Positions 1-8,509 of a DNA stretch of 64,000 nt are shown here, piece by piece. The notes beneath the pieces are model-generated. The model was not told the DNA's origin. It was given only the letters and a program-made list of their open reading frames with translations, and searched no databases. The DNA comes from Microbacterium sp. (GTDB lineage: Bacteria > Actinomycetota > Actinomycetes > Actinomycetales > Microbacteriaceae). The stretch covers positions 1-64,000 of the forward strand of contig QFPM01000012.1 of the NCBI GenBank assembly GCA_003248655.1, written 5' to 3'. A program made the translations under genes and the position numbers. Numbering within the stretch: the stretch's first letter is position 1; the number at the start of each line of letters is the position of its first letter.

Positions 1-80
1 TCGGCACTCGCGCCGACCCTGAACTCGAGGCCCGAGCGACCGCCATCCTGGAGCAGATCAGCCCGCCACTGGCCGCTTGA
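1..80 (+). CDS. 3' end of an unidentified gene (partial)
   Basis: A reading frame enters from the left edge (first full codon at base 3) and ends with TGA at 78-80, giving only 25 residues. The visible tail is acidic and Ala/Leu rich, with a likely helix around EARATAILEQ and a final PPLAA. That is too little to assign a family. The codon pattern (G/C at third positions) fits a real gene. About 100 to 130 bases without a gene follow before the DUF559 gene. Confidence 0.5.
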   Translation, partial: GTRADPELEARATAILEQISPPLAA

Positions 81-151
81 CAGCAATAGGAGCATCCACC
101 CCAGGGGACGTCACCGGCAACTCCTCCTCCACAGGGGTCGATCTGCCCGGG

Positions 152-160
152 TTATTCACA
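152..160 (+). promoter_or_regulatory. isolated DnaA-box-like 9-mer
   Basis: TTATTCACA matches the consensus TTATNCACA exactly. It lies in the short gap before the DUF559 gene, in an AT-richer patch. No second box or AT-rich unwinding region is seen, so this is not an origin. It may be a titration or regulatory site, or chance. Confidence 0.25.
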
Positions 161-211
161 TTTGGGCCCACCTCGTCACCGTGACGGATGCCGAGGAGTC
201 ACCCTGTCTGC

Positions 212-1051
212 ATGAGACGGGACTTCACGGGGTGGATGCGGGGTCGAGGTGGCGTCGCACACACGCGGGCCATCCGCCGTGCAGGATTCACCACACACGA
301 CATCCGGCAGGCGCTCGGTCACGGCGCGCGCTGGGTGCGCCGATCGTGGCTGGAACTGCCCGGGGCTGATCCCGAGCTCGCCCGCGCGGCGTCTCTCGGC
401 GGCCGAGTCGCCTGCGTGAGTGGCGCGCGGCGCGCGGGACTCTGGACGCCGGCCGACCCGCTACTGCATGTCTCGGTCCCCGAGACGGCATCGCGGCTCA
501 ACGCTGCGGGCGTTCGGCTGCATTGGGGTCACGCCCCTGTTCTCGTGATGCAGGGCGAACTCATCGACCCGCTTCCGAACCTGCTGTTCCACGTGGCCGC
601 CTGTCTGCCGCCCGCCGACGCGCTGTGCGTCTGGGAGTCAGCGCTGCGCAAGGGGCACGCTCACGCTGGGATGCTCGAGCAGATCGTCTGGCGAGGCGCC
701 GCGCGCGAGCTCGCGTCCGTGGCATCCGATCTGTCCGATTCAGGCTTGGAAACGCGCTTCGTCGACCTGATGCGGGGTCTCGGCGTGACCGTGAGGCAAC
801 AGGTGTGGATCGACGGGCATCCCGTCGATGGACTCATCGGTGATCGCCTCGTCGTGCAGATCGACGGGTTCGCCCATCATCAGGCGGCGGATCGCCGTCG
901 CGACCTGCGCGCAGACGCGCGGCTCGCGCTGCTCGGCTACACGGTGCTGCGTTTCGACTACGTGCAGATTCTGCTGCACCCGGATGAGGTCGTCGCGACC
1001 ATCTCGCTCGCGCTCGCGCAGCACCGTCACCTCGCGCTCGCCCGTCGGTGA
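212..1051 (+). CDS. DUF559 domain protein (restriction-endonuclease-like fold)
   Basis: About 279 residues. The N-terminal third (AHTRAIRRAGFTTHDI) resembles the winged-helix start of AbiEi-like and DUF559 proteins. The C-terminal third carries the DUF559/Vsr-like core: the acidic E of GLETRFVDLM, then VDGLIGDRLVVQIDGFAHH with the D...Q-I-D pattern, then LGYTVLRFDYVQIL. The fold belongs to the PD-(D/E)XK group, but the substrate is unknown in this family. I chose ATG 212, which has GAGGAG 13 nt upstream; ATG 188 is an in-frame alternative without a Shine-Dalgarno sequence. No partner methylase or toxin gene is adjacent. Confidence 0.8.
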   Translation: MRRDFTGWMRGRGGVAHTRAIRRAGFTTHDIRQALGHGARWVRRSWLELPGADPELARAASLGGRVACVSGARRAGLWTPADPLLHVSVPETASRLNAAGVRLHWGHAPVLVMQGELIDPLPNLLFHVAACLPPADALCVWESALRKGHAHAGMLEQIVWRGAARELASVASDLSDSGLETRFVDLMRGLGVTVRQQVWIDGHPVDGLIGDRLVVQIDGFAHHQAADRRRDLRADARLALLGYTVLRFDYVQILLHPDEVVATISLALAQHRHLALARR

Positions 1052-1057
1052 GTGTCA

Positions 1058-1132
1058 CAGACACAGGGGATCTCACCGAAACAGGGCGTTCGGCCCGGGT
1101 TCAGTCCTGTGCTGGTGATTTCTCCTGTGCTG
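1058..1132. repeat. intergenic palindrome, family A copy 1
   Basis: An imperfect inverted repeat built on the word ACACAGG(G/A)GATCTCACCG, with its complement CCTGTGCTGGTGATTTCTCCTG in the second arm. It sits between the convergent DUF559 and oligopeptidase B genes and includes the last codons of the latter. A close relative lies at 14359-14431. It probably forms a large hairpin and may end transcription from both sides. Confidence 0.7.
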
Positions 1133-3248
1133 GAGCCCCCGCAACCCCGAGGACGTCGAGCAGCCACGCGAGCTCGAACGCGCGCTGGCGCCAGGCGTTG
1201 TAACGGCCCGAGACGCCGCCGTGGCCGGCGACCATCTCGCACTTGAGCAGGGCATCCGCCCCGACGGCGCGCAGGCGCGCGACCCACTTGGCAGGCTCGA
1301 CGTAGTACACCCGGGTGTCGTTGAGCGAGGTCGTCGCCAGGATCCGCGGGTACGCGACACCGGAACGCACGTTCTCGTACGGGGTGTACGACTTCATGTA
1401 GGCGTACACCTCGGCGTTGTGCAGCGGGTCGCCCCACTCGTCCCACTCGATGACCGTGAGGGGGAGCGAGGGGTCGAGGATCGTCGTCAGAGCATCCACG
1501 AAGGGAACATCGGCGAGGATGCCGGCGAACAGCTCCGGCGCCAGGTTCGCCACGGCGCCCATCAACAGCCCGCCCGCCGATCCGCCTTCGGCGACGAGCT
1601 GCGACGGCGATGTCACCCCGGCCTCGACGAGGTGGCGAGCGACCGCGACGAAGTCGGTGAAGGTGTTGCGCTTGTGCTGCAGCTTGCCGTCCTCGTACCA
1701 CTGCCGACCGAGCTCGCCGCCGCCGCGCACGTGCGCGATCGCGAAGACGACGCCGCGGTCGAGCATCGACAGTCGCATCGCCGAGAACCCAGGCTCGATC
1801 GAGTGCTCGTACGAGCCGTAGCCGTACAGGTGCACGGGCCGCGGCCCGGAACCGGACGCCCCCGGCTCCCCGAACGACCGCTTCCACACGAGCGACACCG
1901 GTACGCGGGTGCCGTCGGATGCCGTCGCCCACTCCCGCCGCTGCCCGTAGTCGCCCGGCGAGTACCCGCCGAGCACCGGCTGCCGCTTGCGCAGCAGGAA
2001 CTCGCCGGTCGCGACGACGTAGTCATAGACCGTGCTCGGGGTGACGAACGACCCGTACCCGAGGCGCACGACCGGCGTCGCCCACTCGGGGTTGCCGCCC
2101 GCTCCCGCGGCGTACAGCTCTTCGTCGAAGGCGAGCTCGTCGACGTGCCCCGTCTCATACGAGAGGATGCCGAGGCGCGCGAGCCCGTCGCGGCGATACG
2201 ACACGACCGCCCAGTCGCGGAACGCCGACACGTCCAGCAGCCGCCGCCCGGGCTCGTGCGGCAGCACGACCTCCCGCGCGCCGGGGTCCGAGACCGGCAC
2301 GCGCACGAGCTCGAAATCGAGCGCCCCGTCGTTGTGCAGGATGTACAGCACGTCCTCGCCGCCGACGACCGCGTGGGTCGCGGAGTACTCGACGCCCTCG
2401 CGCCGCGGCCAGATCGAGCGGGGCTCGGCGCGGAGGTCGGATGCCGGCACGAGGTACTCCTCGGTCGTGATCGACGATCCGACCTCGATCACGAGGTAGC
2501 GCTCGCTACGGGTGAAGCCCGCGCCGACCCAGTACCGCTCGTCGCTTTCGTGGAAGAGTCGGGCGTCGGCCGCGGCATCCGTTCCCACCTCGTGCAGCCA
2601 CACGGTGTCCGGCCGCCACGCGTCATCCACCGTCGTGTAGACGACGAAGCGCCCGTCGGGCGAGAACGAGGCGCCCGACGAGGTGTTCTCGATGACGTCG
2701 TCGAGGTCGAGGCCCGTGGCGAGGTCGCGGATGCGCAACGTGTAGCGCTCGTCGCCCTCATGGTCGACGCCATACAGCAGCCGCGCACCGTCGGCGGAGA
2801 CATCGAAGCTCCCGAGCGAGAAGAACTCGTGTCCCTCGGCTTCGACGTTGCCGTCGAGGAGCACGACCTCGCCCGGCACGTCGACACCCGGCTCGAGCTG
2901 CGGCGGCGTCCAGTCGTCATCGGATGCCAGGGGCGCCCGACACTGGATGCCGTACTGCTTGCCCTCGACCGTGCGACCGTAGTACCACCATGACCCCTGG
3001 CGCGACGGCACGGACAGGTCGGTCTCCTGCGTCCGCGAGCGGATCTCGTCGAAGATGCGCTCGCGCAGGCGCTCGAGGTGCGCCGTGCGCTCTTCGGTGT
3101 AGGCGTTCTCGGCCTCGAGGTGCGCGATGACGTCGGGGTCTTCCTTGGCGCGCAGCCATTCATAGTCGTCGACGACGTCGTCGCCGTGATGCGTGCGGGT
3201 GGTCGGGCGGGCGGCCGCGAGGGGGCCGCCGGATCGGGCGCTGCTCAC
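1101..3248 (-). CDS. ptrB: Oligopeptidase B, S9 family serine peptidase
   Basis: 715 residues, the usual length for cytosolic S9A peptidases, which cut short peptides after basic residues. An N-terminal beta-propeller (about residues 1-430) precedes an alpha/beta-hydrolase domain. The nucleophile Ser is in EGGSAGG, followed by the characteristic DPSLPLTVIEWDEWG stretch; the catalytic His is in VAGHGGVSGR near the C-terminus. There is no signal peptide. Start GTG 3248 is chosen because TACCGT lies exactly 6 nt upstream (3255-3260 on the minus strand), the leaderless arrangement seen widely here. The last ten codons run into the family A palindrome, so the tail PAQEKSPAQD is probably repeat-encoded. 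Confidence 0.93.
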   Translation of the reverse strand: MSSARSGGPLAAARPTTRTHHGDDVVDDYEWLRAKEDPDVIAHLEAENAYTEERTAHLERLRERIFDEIRSRTQETDLSVPSRQGSWWYYGRTVEGKQYGIQCRAPLASDDDWTPPQLEPGVDVPGEVVLLDGNVEAEGHEFFSLGSFDVSADGARLLYGVDHEGDERYTLRIRDLATGLDLDDVIENTSSGASFSPDGRFVVYTTVDDAWRPDTVWLHEVGTDAAADARLFHESDERYWVGAGFTRSERYLVIEVGSSITTEEYLVPASDLRAEPRSIWPRREGVEYSATHAVVGGEDVLYILHNDGALDFELVRVPVSDPGAREVVLPHEPGRRLLDVSAFRDWAVVSYRRDGLARLGILSYETGHVDELAFDEELYAAGAGGNPEWATPVVRLGYGSFVTPSTVYDYVVATGEFLLRKRQPVLGGYSPGDYGQRREWATASDGTRVPVSLVWKRSFGEPGASGSGPRPVHLYGYGSYEHSIEPGFSAMRLSMLDRGVVFAIAHVRGGGELGRQWYEDGKLQHKRNTFTDFVAVARHLVEAGVTSPSQLVAEGGSAGGLLMGAVANLAPELFAGILADVPFVDALTTILDPSLPLTVIEWDEWGDPLHNAEVYAYMKSYTPYENVRSGVAYPRILATTSLNDTRVYYVEPAKWVARLRAVGADALLKCEMVAGHGGVSGRYNAWRQRAFELAWLLDVLGVAGAPAQEKSPAQD

Positions 3249-3336
3249 GCGTCAACGGTAGTCGACGCGTGACACGTCGTTACCTCGCGTCGCGTCGGGC
3301 CCATCCTGGTTGAGATCTGGCTGCCGAGGACACGTG

Positions 3337-3580
3337 TCAGGGCACCCGGAGTTCTCGAATCGGTTCTCGCCTACTGGCGATGAGGGCCGGGACAAGGGCG
3401 GCCAGCATCGCGGCTGCCACCGCGATGACGCCGAGCGCGGTTGTGAACGCTACTCCCGGCAGGCGCTCCTGGGAGTGGACTACTGACAGGTATTTCGAGC
3501 AGTTCGGATCGCTTGGTGAAGCGGATGTAGTGCGCGCTCATCGCCAGCGCGGCCGGGTTCTGTGTGGGCGCCTGATGTGC
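3337..3580 (-). pseudogene. C-terminal remnant of an FtsX/MacB-like ABC permease
   Basis: Reading the minus strand in this 438-base gap gives a last membrane segment and tail, ALGVIAVAAAMLAALVPALI then ASRREPIRELRVP and a stop at 3337-3339. That is the typical end of FtsX-family permeases (Pro-Ala-x-x-Ala-Ser-Arg, then I-R-x-L). The preceding piece, YIRFTKRSELLEIPVSS, lies in a neighbouring frame, so a frameshift falls near 3484. The rest of the gene and any ATPase partner are absent. I see no other gene in this gap. Assignment rests on motif resemblance only. Confidence 0.4.
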
Positions 3581-3686
3581 GAGGATGTGCGTTGTCCGGT
3601 TGCCGGAACATGAACCCACGGTGAACTTTTCGTTCGCACCGCCGATCACGTCGGCACATCTCCATCGATTCAGACGAAAGCGAACT

Positions 3687-4910
3687 GTGGAAACCGCTGC
3701 CCTCATCGTCGTGCTGGTGATCGCGCTCGCGCTGTTCTTCGACTTCACCAACGGCTTCCACGACACCGCCAACGCGATGGCGACGCCCATCGCCACGGGC
3801 GCGCTGAAACCCAAGGTCGCCGTCATGCTCGCGGCGGGTTTGAACCTCGTCGGCGCGTTCTTGTCGACGGAGGTGTCGAAGACGATCTCGCACGGGATCA
3901 TCCGCGAAGACGGCATCGAAGGCACCACGATGCTGCCGATCATCTTCGCGGGCCTCATCGGCGCGATCACGTGGAACATGCTGACGTGGCTGCTGGGCCT
4001 TCCTTCGAGCTCGTCGCACGCCCTTTTCGGCGGCCTCATCGGCGCGACCCTGGTGGGGGCGAGCGCCGCGGCGATCGATTTCGGCCAGGTGCTCGGCAAG
4101 GTCGTGTTGCCGGCGCTCATCGCCCCGTTCACGGCCGGCGTCATCGCGTTCCTCGTGACGCGCCTCGCCTATGCCCTCACCCGCCGCTACGACAACAAGC
4201 CCGACGGGCGCGACGGCTTTCGCTGGGGCCAGATCTTCACGTCGTCGCTCGTCGCGCTCTCGCACGGCACGAATGACGCGCAGAAGACGATGGGCGTCAT
4301 CACGCTGACTCTCATCGTCGCGGGATGGCAGGACGGCGCGGCCCACCCTGACCCGTACTGGGAGGTCGTCGTGGCCTGCGCGCTCGCCATCGCCCTCGGC
4401 ACGTACATGGGTGGCTGGCGCATCATCCGCACCCTCGGCAAGGGCCTGACCGACGTGAAGCCCGCTCAGGGGTTCTCGGCCGAGACTTCGACGGCGGCGA
4501 CGATCCTGGCATCAAGCGCCCTCGGCTTCGCCCTGTCGACGACCCAGGTCGCCTCCGGGTCGGTCATCGGCTCGGGCCTCGGCCGGCGCGGCTCGAAGGT
4601 CCGGTGGCGAACGGTGGGGCGCATCGCCGTCGGGTGGGTGCTGACCCTCCCGGCATCCGGCGCGGTGGGCGCTTTCGCGGCGCTCGTGGTCGTGTGGTTC
4701 GGTTCGTGGGGCATCGTCATCGACGCGGTGCTGGCGCTCGCCGTCATCCTCTACCTGTTCTGGCGCTCGCGCCGCAACGCCGTGCACGCGGGCAACGCGA
4801 TGAGCGAGGTCGCCGATTCGGGCCTCGCGGTGAAGGTCAAGCGCAACCCGCCGCCCACGCGTCGACAGCGCGCGAAGGCCGAAGCCATCGAGAAGGAGCA
4901 CAAGCGATGA
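3687..4910 (+). CDS. pitA: PiT-family inorganic phosphate transporter
   Basis: 407 residues with about ten hydrophobic segments. Two family signatures are present: FDFTNGFHDTANAMATPIATG near residue 15, and the second repeat VALSHGTNDAQKTMGVITL near residue 195. PiT carriers take up phosphate or metal-phosphate with H+ or Na+. Frame remains open to 3585, but GTG 3687 places the first membrane segment at the N-terminus as in relatives, and a purine-rich stretch precedes it. The stop overlaps the next gene as ATGA, so the two are translationally coupled. No PhoU homologue is adjacent. Confidence 0.92.
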   Translation: METAALIVVLVIALALFFDFTNGFHDTANAMATPIATGALKPKVAVMLAAGLNLVGAFLSTEVSKTISHGIIREDGIEGTTMLPIIFAGLIGAITWNMLTWLLGLPSSSSHALFGGLIGATLVGASAAAIDFGQVLGKVVLPALIAPFTAGVIAFLVTRLAYALTRRYDNKPDGRDGFRWGQIFTSSLVALSHGTNDAQKTMGVITLTLIVAGWQDGAAHPDPYWEVVVACALAIALGTYMGGWRIIRTLGKGLTDVKPAQGFSAETSTAATILASSALGFALSTTQVASGSVIGSGLGRRGSKVRWRTVGRIAVGWVLTLPASGAVGAFAALVVVWFGSWGIVIDAVLALAVILYLFWRSRRNAVHAGNAMSEVADSGLAVKVKRNPPPTRRQRAKAEAIEKEHKR

Positions 4911-5239
4911 GCCTCGAGATCGACTGGCTCGCCTTCGCGCAGGTGTTCGCCGCCGCGCTCACCGGCGCAGTTCTGGTCGTCGGCTTCTACGCCCTCGGCC
5001 TGCGCCTGCTCGTGCGCGCCGGGCGGGCGCCGATCGTCGCGCCCGCCGACTTCACCGACGCGATCACCGTGATCAGCGAGAAGGATGCCCGCCGCGCCGA
5101 GAAGGCCGCCGCGAAGGCCGCGAAGAAGAGCCCGCTGACGGATGTCCAGAAGCGCGTCGCGCTCGTCGGCGCCTACGGCTCGTTTGCGCTGTGCGCCCTC
5201 GCCGTGCTCGGTGGCCTGTTGCTCATCGTCCTAAAGTGA
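4907..5239 (+). CDS. small two-segment membrane protein coupled to pitA
   Basis: 110 residues. Hydrophobic segments lie at about residues 10-33 and 85-108, separated by a basic, Lys/Ala-rich linker (RRAEKAAAKAAKKS). It starts inside the pitA stop codon (ATGA), so it is almost certainly made together with the phosphate transporter and may be an accessory subunit. I do not recognise a named family. Confidence 0.8.
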   Translation: MSLEIDWLAFAQVFAAALTGAVLVVGFYALGLRLLVRAGRAPIVAPADFTDAITVISEKDARRAEKAAAKAAKKSPLTDVQKRVALVGAYGSFALCALAVLGGLLLIVLK

Positions 5240-5279
5240 TCGCCTGGGCTCCGTCGACGATCAGGCCGGCGACCCGCCT

Positions 5280-5285
5280 TAGGCT
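5280..5285 (+). promoter_or_regulatory. -10 element TAGGCT of a leaderless promoter
   Basis: TAGGCT ends 6 nt before ATG 5292, which places the transcription start at or next to the A of the start codon. There is no Shine-Dalgarno sequence. This separates the phosphodiesterase from the pitA operon, whose last gene stops at 5239. Confidence 0.6.
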
Positions 5286-5291
5286 GAGCGC

Positions 5292-6191
5292 ATGGTCTCC
5301 GTTTCGTTCGGCCAGCATCCGCCCGCGCGGCGCGTGATCGTGCACGTGAGCGACACCCACTTGCTCGCCGGCAACCGCCCCCTGGGCGGGCGCTACGACA
5401 CGGCCGCGAATCTGACCGCGACCCTTGCCGCGGTCGAGCGCACCGGCGTCCGTCCCGACGCGATCGTCTTCACGGGAGACCTCACCGACCTCGGCGAACC
5501 GGAGGCGTATGCCGCTTTGCGCGAGGCGGTCGAGCCGGTCGCCGCGCGCCTGGGCGCCCCGATCGTCTGGGTCGCGGGCAACCACGACGAGCGCCCGGCG
5601 CTGCGGGCGGGCCTGCTCGACGCCCCGCCGACCCCCGACCCGGTCACGAGCGTCCATGACCTCGGCGGCCTGCGGCTGATCGCGCTCGATTCGACCGTGC
5701 CGGGCTGGCATCACGGCGACCTCGACCTGGCACAGCTCGACTGGCTGCGCGGGGTGCTCGCCGAGCCGGCGCCCCTCGGCACGATCCTGGCGCTCCACCA
5801 CCCGCCGCTGCCGAGCCACATCCCGTTCTTCGACATCCTCGAGCTGCGCAGTCAGCCCGCGCTCGCTGCCGTCATCGCTGGCACCGACGTGCGTGCGATC
5901 CTCGCCGGTCACCTCCACTATTCGACCTCGGGCACGTTCGCCGGGGTTCCCGTGAGCGTGGCATCCGCCACCTGCTACACGATGAACCTGCAGCGGCCTC
6001 CCGCGGAGGTCAACGGCATGGATGCCGGGCAGTCGTTCCACCTCGTGCACGTCTACGACGACACCATCACGCACTCGGTCGTGCCCGTCGGTGAGGCCGA
6101 GACGGCCGACCACTTCACGGAGGCGTGGCTCGCGGGCATGGCCGCGCTCACGCCAGAGGAGCGCCTCGAGGCCTTCTCGCGCAAGCGCTGA
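5292..6191 (+). CDS. cpdA: class III cyclic-nucleotide phosphodiesterase-like metallophosphoesterase (CpdA type)
   Basis: 299 residues with the full metal-binding set in order: VSDTHL, FTGDLTDLGE, AGNHDE, ALHHPP, and AGHLHY. This arrangement matches CpdA/Rv0805-type enzymes with a di-metal centre that hydrolyse cAMP and often other phosphodiesters. The C-terminal cap region is normal length. It is soluble and transcribed alone from its own leaderless start. True physiological substrate cannot be read from sequence; Rv0805 relatives also act on 2',3'-cyclic nucleotides. Confidence 0.85.
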   Translation: MVSVSFGQHPPARRVIVHVSDTHLLAGNRPLGGRYDTAANLTATLAAVERTGVRPDAIVFTGDLTDLGEPEAYAALREAVEPVAARLGAPIVWVAGNHDERPALRAGLLDAPPTPDPVTSVHDLGGLRLIALDSTVPGWHHGDLDLAQLDWLRGVLAEPAPLGTILALHHPPLPSHIPFFDILELRSQPALAAVIAGTDVRAILAGHLHYSTSGTFAGVPVSVASATCYTMNLQRPPAEVNGMDAGQSFHLVHVYDDTITHSVVPVGEAETADHFTEAWLAGMAALTPEERLEAFSRKR

Positions 6192-6274
6192 CGCCCGACC
6201 TCGGCACCGCCGCCGGGGCGGATGCCGCTGCATCCCTGTACGCGGCGTACAGCCAGATCATCGACGGCCGCGGG

Positions 6275-6280
6275 TAGGGT
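6275..6280 (+). promoter_or_regulatory. -10 element TAGGGT for aspA
   Basis: TAGGGT lies 39 nt before the aspA start. This leaves a short leader holding AAGGA 8 nt before the ATG, so this gene is a leadered contrast to its leaderless neighbours. Confidence 0.45.
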
Positions 6281-6319
6281 CGAAGGGACCGAGTAAGCGA
6301 ACCCACAAGGACTGCACTC

Positions 6320-7789
6320 ATGGCACAGGACGCGAAGACGCGCACCGAATCTGACTCCCTCGGATCGATGGAGATTCCCGCAGACGCGTACTGGGGCATC
6401 CACACCGCCCGAGCGCTCGAGAACTTCCCGATCTCGATGCGGCCCATCTCTGTCTATCGTGACCTCGTGACGGCGCTCGCGATGGTCAAGCAGGCGTCGG
6501 CGCGCGCCAACCTCGAGATCGGTGTGCTGGATGCCGAGCGCGCCGACCTCATCGACCGCGCCGCGCAGCGGGTCATCGACGGCGAGTTCCACGATCAGTT
6601 CGTGGTCGGCGTGGTGCAGGGCGGGGCCGGCACCTCGACCAACATGAACGCGAACGAGGTGATCACGAACATCGCGCTCGAGCTCGCCGGCCGCGCGAAG
6701 GGCGACTACGCCTTCCTGTCGCCGATCGATCACACGAACCGCTCGCAGTCGACCAACGACGTCTATCCGACCGCCGTGAAGATCGGGCTCAGCCTCGACC
6801 TCGTCACGCTCCTCGAAGAGCTCGACCTCTTGAAGCAATCGTTCCTGCACAAGGCGGTGGAGTTCCATGACATCCTGAAGATCGGGCGGACGCAGCTGCA
6901 GGATGCCGTGCCGATGACCCTCGGCCAGGAGTTCCACGGCTTCGCGACGACCCTCGGCTACGACCACCAGCGCCTGACCGAGAACGCGCACCTGCTCTTC
7001 GAGATCAACATGGGGGCGACCGCGATCGGCACGGGCATCACGACCCACCCCGACTACGCCCGCGCCGTCGTCGCGCACCTGCGCGACATCACGGGCCTCG
7101 ACCTCGTGACGGCCGACGACCTCGTGGAGGCGACGAGTGACACGGGATCGTTCATGTCGTTCTCGTCAACCCTCAAGCGGAATGCGATGAAGCTGTCGAA
7201 GATCTGCAACGACCTGCGGCTGCTCTCGTCGGGCCCGCAGGCGGGCCTCGGCGAGATCAACCTGCCCGCGCAGCAGGCGGGCTCGTCGATCATGCCGGGC
7301 AAGGTGAACCCGGTCATCCCCGAGGTCGTCAATCAGGTCGCGTTCTCGGTCGCGGGCGCCGACCTCACCGTCACGATGGCGTCGGAGGCGGGGCAGCTAC
7401 AGCTGAACGCCTTCGAGCCGATCATCGCCCACTCGATCTTCCAGTCGATCACCTGGATGCGGCGCGCGATGCGCACCCTTCGCGTCAACTGCGTCGACGG
7501 GATCACGGCGAACCGCGAGCGGCTCGGCGCGATGGTCGGATCGTCGGTCGGTGTCGTCACGGCGTTGACGCCGTTCATCGGGTATGCGGCATCCGCCGCC
7601 CTGGCGAAGACCGCGCTGCTGACGCACCGTAACGTCGGCGACCTCGTCGTCGAGGCGGGGCTCATGTCGCGCGAAGAGGTCGACAAGCAGCTCTCGCCGG
7701 CGCGGCTGTCGGGCCTCGAGGCCATCACGCAGGCGATTCCGCTGGTGGTGCCGGCCGTGCAGCCGGTCGAAAACCTCGTCGAAAGCTGA
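6320..7789 (+). CDS. aspA: Aspartate ammonia-lyase
   Basis: 489 residues of the fumarase/aspartase superfamily, which converts L-aspartate to fumarate and ammonia. The superfamily signature GSSIMPGKVNP is complete, including the mobile-loop Ser. The region GGAGTSTNMNANEVITN and the SQSTNDVYPTA stretch are those of aspartase and fumarase; MQLQ-like features and length favour aspartase over class II fumarase. The gene has its own SD (AAGGA) and promoter. Fumarase as an alternative is not fully excluded by reading alone. Confidence 0.9.
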   Translation: MAQDAKTRTESDSLGSMEIPADAYWGIHTARALENFPISMRPISVYRDLVTALAMVKQASARANLEIGVLDAERADLIDRAAQRVIDGEFHDQFVVGVVQGGAGTSTNMNANEVITNIALELAGRAKGDYAFLSPIDHTNRSQSTNDVYPTAVKIGLSLDLVTLLEELDLLKQSFLHKAVEFHDILKIGRTQLQDAVPMTLGQEFHGFATTLGYDHQRLTENAHLLFEINMGATAIGTGITTHPDYARAVVAHLRDITGLDLVTADDLVEATSDTGSFMSFSSTLKRNAMKLSKICNDLRLLSSGPQAGLGEINLPAQQAGSSIMPGKVNPVIPEVVNQVAFSVAGADLTVTMASEAGQLQLNAFEPIIAHSIFQSITWMRRAMRTLRVNCVDGITANRERLGAMVGSSVGVVTALTPFIGYAASAALAKTALLTHRNVGDLVVEAGLMSREEVDKQLSPARLSGLEAITQAIPLVVPAVQPVENLVES

Positions 7790-7879
7790 CGGCGCGGGGA
7801 CTGGCTCTTCGCCGCGAGGGCCGATAGCGTCGGATGCGCCGGGACCACCGGCGCGATCCCCGCATCACAGGAGACCGAC

Positions 7880-8431
7880 ATGACCGATCCCAACACCCCC
7901 GACGTGCCGCAGACGCCGCCCGCACCCCCGGCCGCTCCCGCGTACGGTGAGTATGCGCCGACGCCCCCGCAGGCAGCGCCGCCCGCGTACCAGCAGCCGG
8001 CCGCGCCCGCGTACCAGCAGCCCGCGGCGCCCGCGTACCAGCAGCCCGCGGCGCCCGCCTATCAGCAGCCCGCATACGCCGAGGCACCCGCCTACCCTGC
8101 AGCCGCGACCGGCGGCCCCGTTCCGGGAAAGACGCTCGGCATCGTCGCGTTTATCCTCGCGCTCCTTCCGATCGGACTTCAGCTGATCGGCCTCATCCTC
8201 GGCATCGTCGCGCTCGTACAGAGCAAGAAGGCGGGCCGCAGCAACGGCTTCGCGATCGCCGCGATCATCCTCGGCGCGCTCGCGGTGATCATCGGGCTCA
8301 TCGCCATCTTCGCGTTCGTCGTGCCGTCGGTGAATGCGGCCCAGGCCTGCCTCAACGACCCGACCGCGATCGTCACCGTCTGGGGTGTCGACGTTCCCTG
8401 CACGCAGGTGCTGGAGCAGTCCGGCCGCTGA
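7880..8431 (+). CDS. DUF4190-like membrane protein with Pro/Gln/Tyr-rich N-terminal repeats
   Basis: 183 residues. Residues about 1-75 are Pro/Ala rich with four near-identical AYQQPAAP repeats, encoded by a 24-base tandem repeat around 7985-8075. Two membrane segments follow (about 85-115 and 125-155), with a KKAGRSNGFA loop between them as in DUF4190 proteins, then a short external tail with two Cys. The repeat number probably varies between strains by slippage. Function unknown; such proteins are common in Actinobacteria. Confidence 0.8.
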   Translation: MTDPNTPDVPQTPPAPPAAPAYGEYAPTPPQAAPPAYQQPAAPAYQQPAAPAYQQPAAPAYQQPAYAEAPAYPAAATGGPVPGKTLGIVAFILALLPIGLQLIGLILGIVALVQSKKAGRSNGFAIAAIILGALAVIIGLIAIFAFVVPSVNAAQACLNDPTAIVTVWGVDVPCTQVLEQSGR

Positions 8432-8443
8432 GCATCGCTCATC

Positions 8444-8477
8444 GAAGGCGCGGGGCCCGTCGGGGTTCCGCGCCTTC
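8444..8477. terminator. bidirectional terminator hairpin
   Basis: GAAGGCGCGG at 8444-8453 pairs perfectly with CCGCGCCTTC at 8468-8477. It lies between the convergent DUF4190-like and FAH genes. The hairpin is followed by GCC rather than a U-run, as is usual in high-GC actinobacteria. Confidence 0.75.
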
Positions 8478-8509
8478 GCCGTCCTCGGGGAGTTCGCCGG
8501 CCGCGCCTG

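Noticed and set aside
188..1051. Vsr mismatch endonuclease
   Set aside because: Length, N-terminal winged helix and motif order fit DUF559; no dcm-like methylase is near.
1221..2993. A 590-residue open frame on the plus strand inside oligopeptidase B
   Set aside because: It is a high-GC antisense shadow: Arg/Asp/Val-rich, no domain, no promoter or SD, while the minus frame has all S9 motifs.
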